Shown here one piece after another: positions 5,364 through 7,203 of a DNA stretch of 7,203 bases. Location: NCBI GenBank assembly GCA_947499275.1, contig CANMNM010000065.1, forward strand, positions 1 through 7,203, written 5' to 3'. Numbering within the stretch: the stretch's first letter is position 1; the number at the start of each line of letters is the position of its first letter. Both the position numbers and the translations under genes were made by a program. Origin of the DNA: Actinomycetota bacterium (GTDB lineage Bacteria; Actinomycetota; Actinomycetes; S36-B12). The notes beneath the pieces were generated by a model. It was not told where the DNA came from, searched no databases, and saw nothing but the letters and a program-made list of their open reading frames with translations.

Positions 5364-6323
5364 TTATTTGGCACTGTTCTCGAGTTGACTATTTTCGAGA
5401 TACCAGTCGTAAGTGGCGGCAAGACCGTCACCCAATGTGATTGAGGGATACCAGCCAAGGGCATTGATTCGACTGGTATCTAACAACTTACGCGGCATGC
5501 CGTCAGGTTTACTGGAGTCCCATTCGAGCTCACCGTCGAAACCAACAATTGCCGCAACGGTCTCCGCGAGTTCACGGATGGGGAGGTCATCACCCCAACC
5601 GATATTTATGGTTTCATGTGAATCGTAATTTTGTAACAGCATCAAGCATGCACCTGCTAGATCATCGACATGTAAAAATTCACGTCGAGGTGCACCTGTT
5701 CCCCACAGTGTTACCGACTTGGCGCCACTTTCCTTTGCTTCATGAAAGCGACGGATGAATGCGGGAAGAACATGTGATGTCTCCAGATTGAAGTTGTCAC
5801 CAGGTCCATAAAGATTTGTTGGCATCGCCGAAATCCACTTACGCCCGTACTGGGTTCGGAAAGCTTCGACATAAAAAATCCCAGCAATCTTTGCCATTGC
5901 GTAGGCCTGATTGGTTGGTTCAAGTGGACCGGTCATCAAACTTGATTCACGAATTGGCTGTGTTGCGTGCCGAGGGTAAATGCAACTTGAACCTAAGAAA
6001 AGCAGATTCTGCACATCTGCTGCGTGCGCAGCATCCATGACATTTGTTTGAATCAACATGTTGTCTTTAAGGAAATCAACGGGGTACGTCGAGTTTGCCA
6101 TGATGCCACCGACTCGAGCAGCCGCGTCAATCACAATGTCGGGCTTTGCTTGGGTGATCGCATCCATTGTTTCTTCTCGGTCGCGCAAATCGAGTTCACT
6201 CGAAGTCCAACCAACGATCTCCCCAACACCAACACCTTCGAGGGCTCGAACCAAAGCGGACCCAACGAGCCCACGGTGCCCGGCAACATAAACCTTCATA
6301 TCGCCCCAGGAAATCTCACTCAC
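5364..6323 (-). CDS. fcl: GDP-L-fucose synthase (GDP-4-keto-6-deoxymannose 3,5-epimerase/4-reductase)
   Basis: The product has 319 residues from GTG 6323; ATG 6299 (residue 9) is an equally plausible start and would give 311. It is an extended SDR with NADP-binding GHRGLVG (15-21), GSSCIYP containing S112 and C114, YAMAK with Y141 and K145, and H184 in SHVLPAF. All five correspond to the E. coli catalytic residues (S107, C109, Y136, K140, H179) at one constant offset of five, so the enzyme should be fully active. It performs C3/C5 epimerisation and then NADPH reduction of GDP-4-keto-6-deoxymannose to GDP-L-fucose for cell-surface polysaccharide. The partner dehydratase (gmd) is not in the window. 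The gene heads a minus-strand run with two ABM genes and azoR, and is divergent from a methyltransferase gene that might modify the same glycan or its precursor. Confidence 0.93.
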   Translation of the reverse strand: MSEISWGDMKVYVAGHRGLVGSALVRALEGVGVGEIVGWTSSELDLRDREETMDAITQAKPDIVIDAAARVGGIMANSTYPVDFLKDNMLIQTNVMDAAHAADVQNLLFLGSSCIYPRHATQPIRESSLMTGPLEPTNQAYAMAKIAGIFYVEAFRTQYGRKWISAMPTNLYGPGDNFNLETSHVLPAFIRRFHEAKESGAKSVTLWGTGAPRREFLHVDDLAGACLMLLQNYDSHETINIGWGDDLPIRELAETVAAIVGFDGELEWDSSKPDGMPRKLLDTSRINALGWYPSITLGDGLAATYDWYLENSQLENSAK

Positions 6324-6397
6324 CCCGAGATTCTGGCACAGACGCAGATTTGTGCGGCCATGTGTGTGAATACACGCTCAGTAAAAAACCCTGGAGA

Positions 6398-6403
6398 TAC
6401 GCT
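6398..6403 (+). promoter_or_regulatory. -10 box TACGCT for a leaderless methyltransferase transcript
   Basis: TACGCT fits the actinobacterial TAnnnT -10 pattern and ends six bases before GTG 6410, so transcription would begin at or next to the start codon. No good -35 box is seen at 16-18 bases. Confidence 0.45.
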
Positions 6404-6409
6404 AAGGCC

Positions 6410-7123
6410 GTGGTAACAATTGGATCCCTGTCATTTGGCGGTAAAGCAAAGACCCCGCTTCCCCCCAGCAAGTACCGCATGGGCGGGAAACATTTCAAAA
6501 ATGACAAAGCTTTCATCAAGACAGCAGTGCGTGACGTCAAGCGACTCGAGAAGTATTGCGACCTCAACCCAAACTCCTCACTACTCGACTGGGGCTGTGG
6601 CGCTGGCCGCCTAGCAATCGGTGTGAAGGAATATTTCCCATCCATCAAGGATTATCACGGGGTGGACGTGCAGCGGGAACTCATCGACTGGGCCAACTCG
6701 AATTTGGCTGGCGAGGGTTATCGATTCACCTATGTTGATGTCAGCAATGAGCGTTACAACCCCGACGGTTCCCCCGAGCGAACCCTGAGCGCTGAGCCAC
6801 ACAGCGTGGACGTCTTCTACGCCTACTCCGTGTTTAGTCACATGAATGCGGCAGACACCGCCGGGTATTTAGAACTTCTTGGGCAAACACTCACCCCAAC
6901 CGGAAAAGCATTCGTCACCTGCTTCGTCGAGGAAGACGTACCCGAGTGGGATGAAAACCCCGCTGGATACGGGCCACTTGAGTGGAAGGGCCGGCTGCAC
7001 TGCACCCGGTTCTCTCGCCAATACTTCGAATCCCTCGTAAACGCGGGTGGATTGGCCGTGGACCGGTTTGAATACGGCCAGGAAACAGATGGTCAAAGTC
7101 TGTATATCTTGCGACGTCGTTAA
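6410..7123 (+). CDS. Class I SAM-dependent methyltransferase
   Basis: The product has 237 residues from GTG 6410, chosen because a -10 box ends six bases upstream. The frame stays open further upstream, but there it overlaps the divergent fcl gene; GTG 6362 and ATG 6479 are alternatives. Motif I is SLLDWGCGAGRL (57-68), the acidic post-I residue is D86 in YHGVDVQ, and a motif IV-like VDVFYAYSVFSHM lies at 133-145, followed by strands with GKAFVTCFV. This is the Rossmann-like fold that binds S-adenosylmethionine. The C-terminal half (RLHCTRFSRQYFESLV) resembles methyltransferases found in glycan or sugar-nucleotide clusters. Lying back to back with GDP-fucose synthase suggests O-methylation of a surface sugar, but a small-molecule or lipid substrate cannot be excluded. 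Confidence 0.85.
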   Translation: MVTIGSLSFGGKAKTPLPPSKYRMGGKHFKNDKAFIKTAVRDVKRLEKYCDLNPNSSLLDWGCGAGRLAIGVKEYFPSIKDYHGVDVQRELIDWANSNLAGEGYRFTYVDVSNERYNPDGSPERTLSAEPHSVDVFYAYSVFSHMNAADTAGYLELLGQTLTPTGKAFVTCFVEEDVPEWDENPAGYGPLEWKGRLHCTRFSRQYFESLVNAGGLAVDRFEYGQETDGQSLYILRRR

Positions 7124-7163
7124 TCCGAGTCGACAATTATCGGCTTGCCCGCGTACGCACTGG

Positions 7164-7169
7164 TAGCGT
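7164..7169 (+). promoter_or_regulatory. -10 box TAGCGT for the gene at the right edge
   Basis: TAGCGT follows TAnnnT and ends six bases before GTG 7176, the same distance as in the methyltransferase promoter. TTGCCC at 7145-7150 is too close (13 bases) to be a normal -35 box. Confidence 0.35.
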
Positions 7170-7175
7170 GTGAGG

Positions 7176-7203
7176 GTGAGTATCGAGAGTCCGGATCCTG
7201 CTG
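7176..7203 (+). CDS. First codons of an unidentified gene (partial, runs off the right edge)
   Basis: GTG 7176 opens a frame reading VSIESPDPA before the window ends. Support comes from the -10 box six bases upstream and from the 52-base gap after the methyltransferase stop. Nine residues are too few for any family call. It may be leaderless, since the only GAGG (7172-7175) touches the start codon. Confidence 0.4.

Noticed and set aside
6167..6409. N-terminal extension of the methyltransferase gene back to 6167
   Set aside because: It would overlap fcl antisense by over 100 bases with a basic, low-complexity sequence; the methyltransferase fold begins well after GTG 6410.
1..7203. Search for tRNA/rRNA genes, CRISPR repeats, transposases, integrases or toxin-antitoxin pairs
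   Set aside because: No cloverleaf-like segment, spaced direct repeat array, DDE or recombinase motif was seen on either strand by eye.

Overview
The window reads as chromosomal DNA of a moderate-GC actinobacterium. The clues are a geranylgeranyl/menaquinone reductase-type C-terminus, frequent GTG/TTG starts, and two genes whose -10 boxes sit exactly where a leaderless GTG start would be made. The genus cannot be fixed from the sequence. There is no RNA gene, insertion sequence, integrase or CRISPR array.

Left part (1-1265, + strand): the last 83 codons of a geranylgeranyl-reductase-family flavoprotein, then an orphan response regulator with a degenerate LuxR-type output domain. A gap of about 310 bases follows, holding a strong hairpin, a doubtful 46-codon ORF and a good sigma70-like promoter.

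Centre (1266-3961, + strand): a tight three-gene operon for exported proteins (gaps of 13 and 1 bases). It encodes a lipoprotein with two Ig-like domains around a Ser/Pro/Ala linker, a Tat-exported YHYH-domain protein with a histidine-rich tip in front of its twin-arginine motif, and a Sec-secreted jelly-roll-like protein of unknown function. Three partners leaving by three routes look like one extracytoplasmic, possibly metal-binding, assembly. This is the least described part of the window. It ends in a textbook hairpin terminator shared with the opposing genes.

Right part (3992-6323, - strand): read in transcription order, GDP-L-fucose synthase, two small ABM-fold monooxygenase-like proteins, and an FMN-dependent azoreductase/quinone reductase. 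A perfect 10-4-10 palindrome just upstream of the azoreductase ribosome binding site looks like the operator of a redox- or quinone-sensing repressor. The last three genes fit quinone/electrophile detoxification, while the sugar-nucleotide gene ahead of them is an odd companion.

Far right (6398-7203, + strand): a class I SAM-dependent methyltransferase divergent from the fucose synthase gene, then the first codons of another gene. Both appear to be leaderless GTG genes with the same promoter-to-start spacing.
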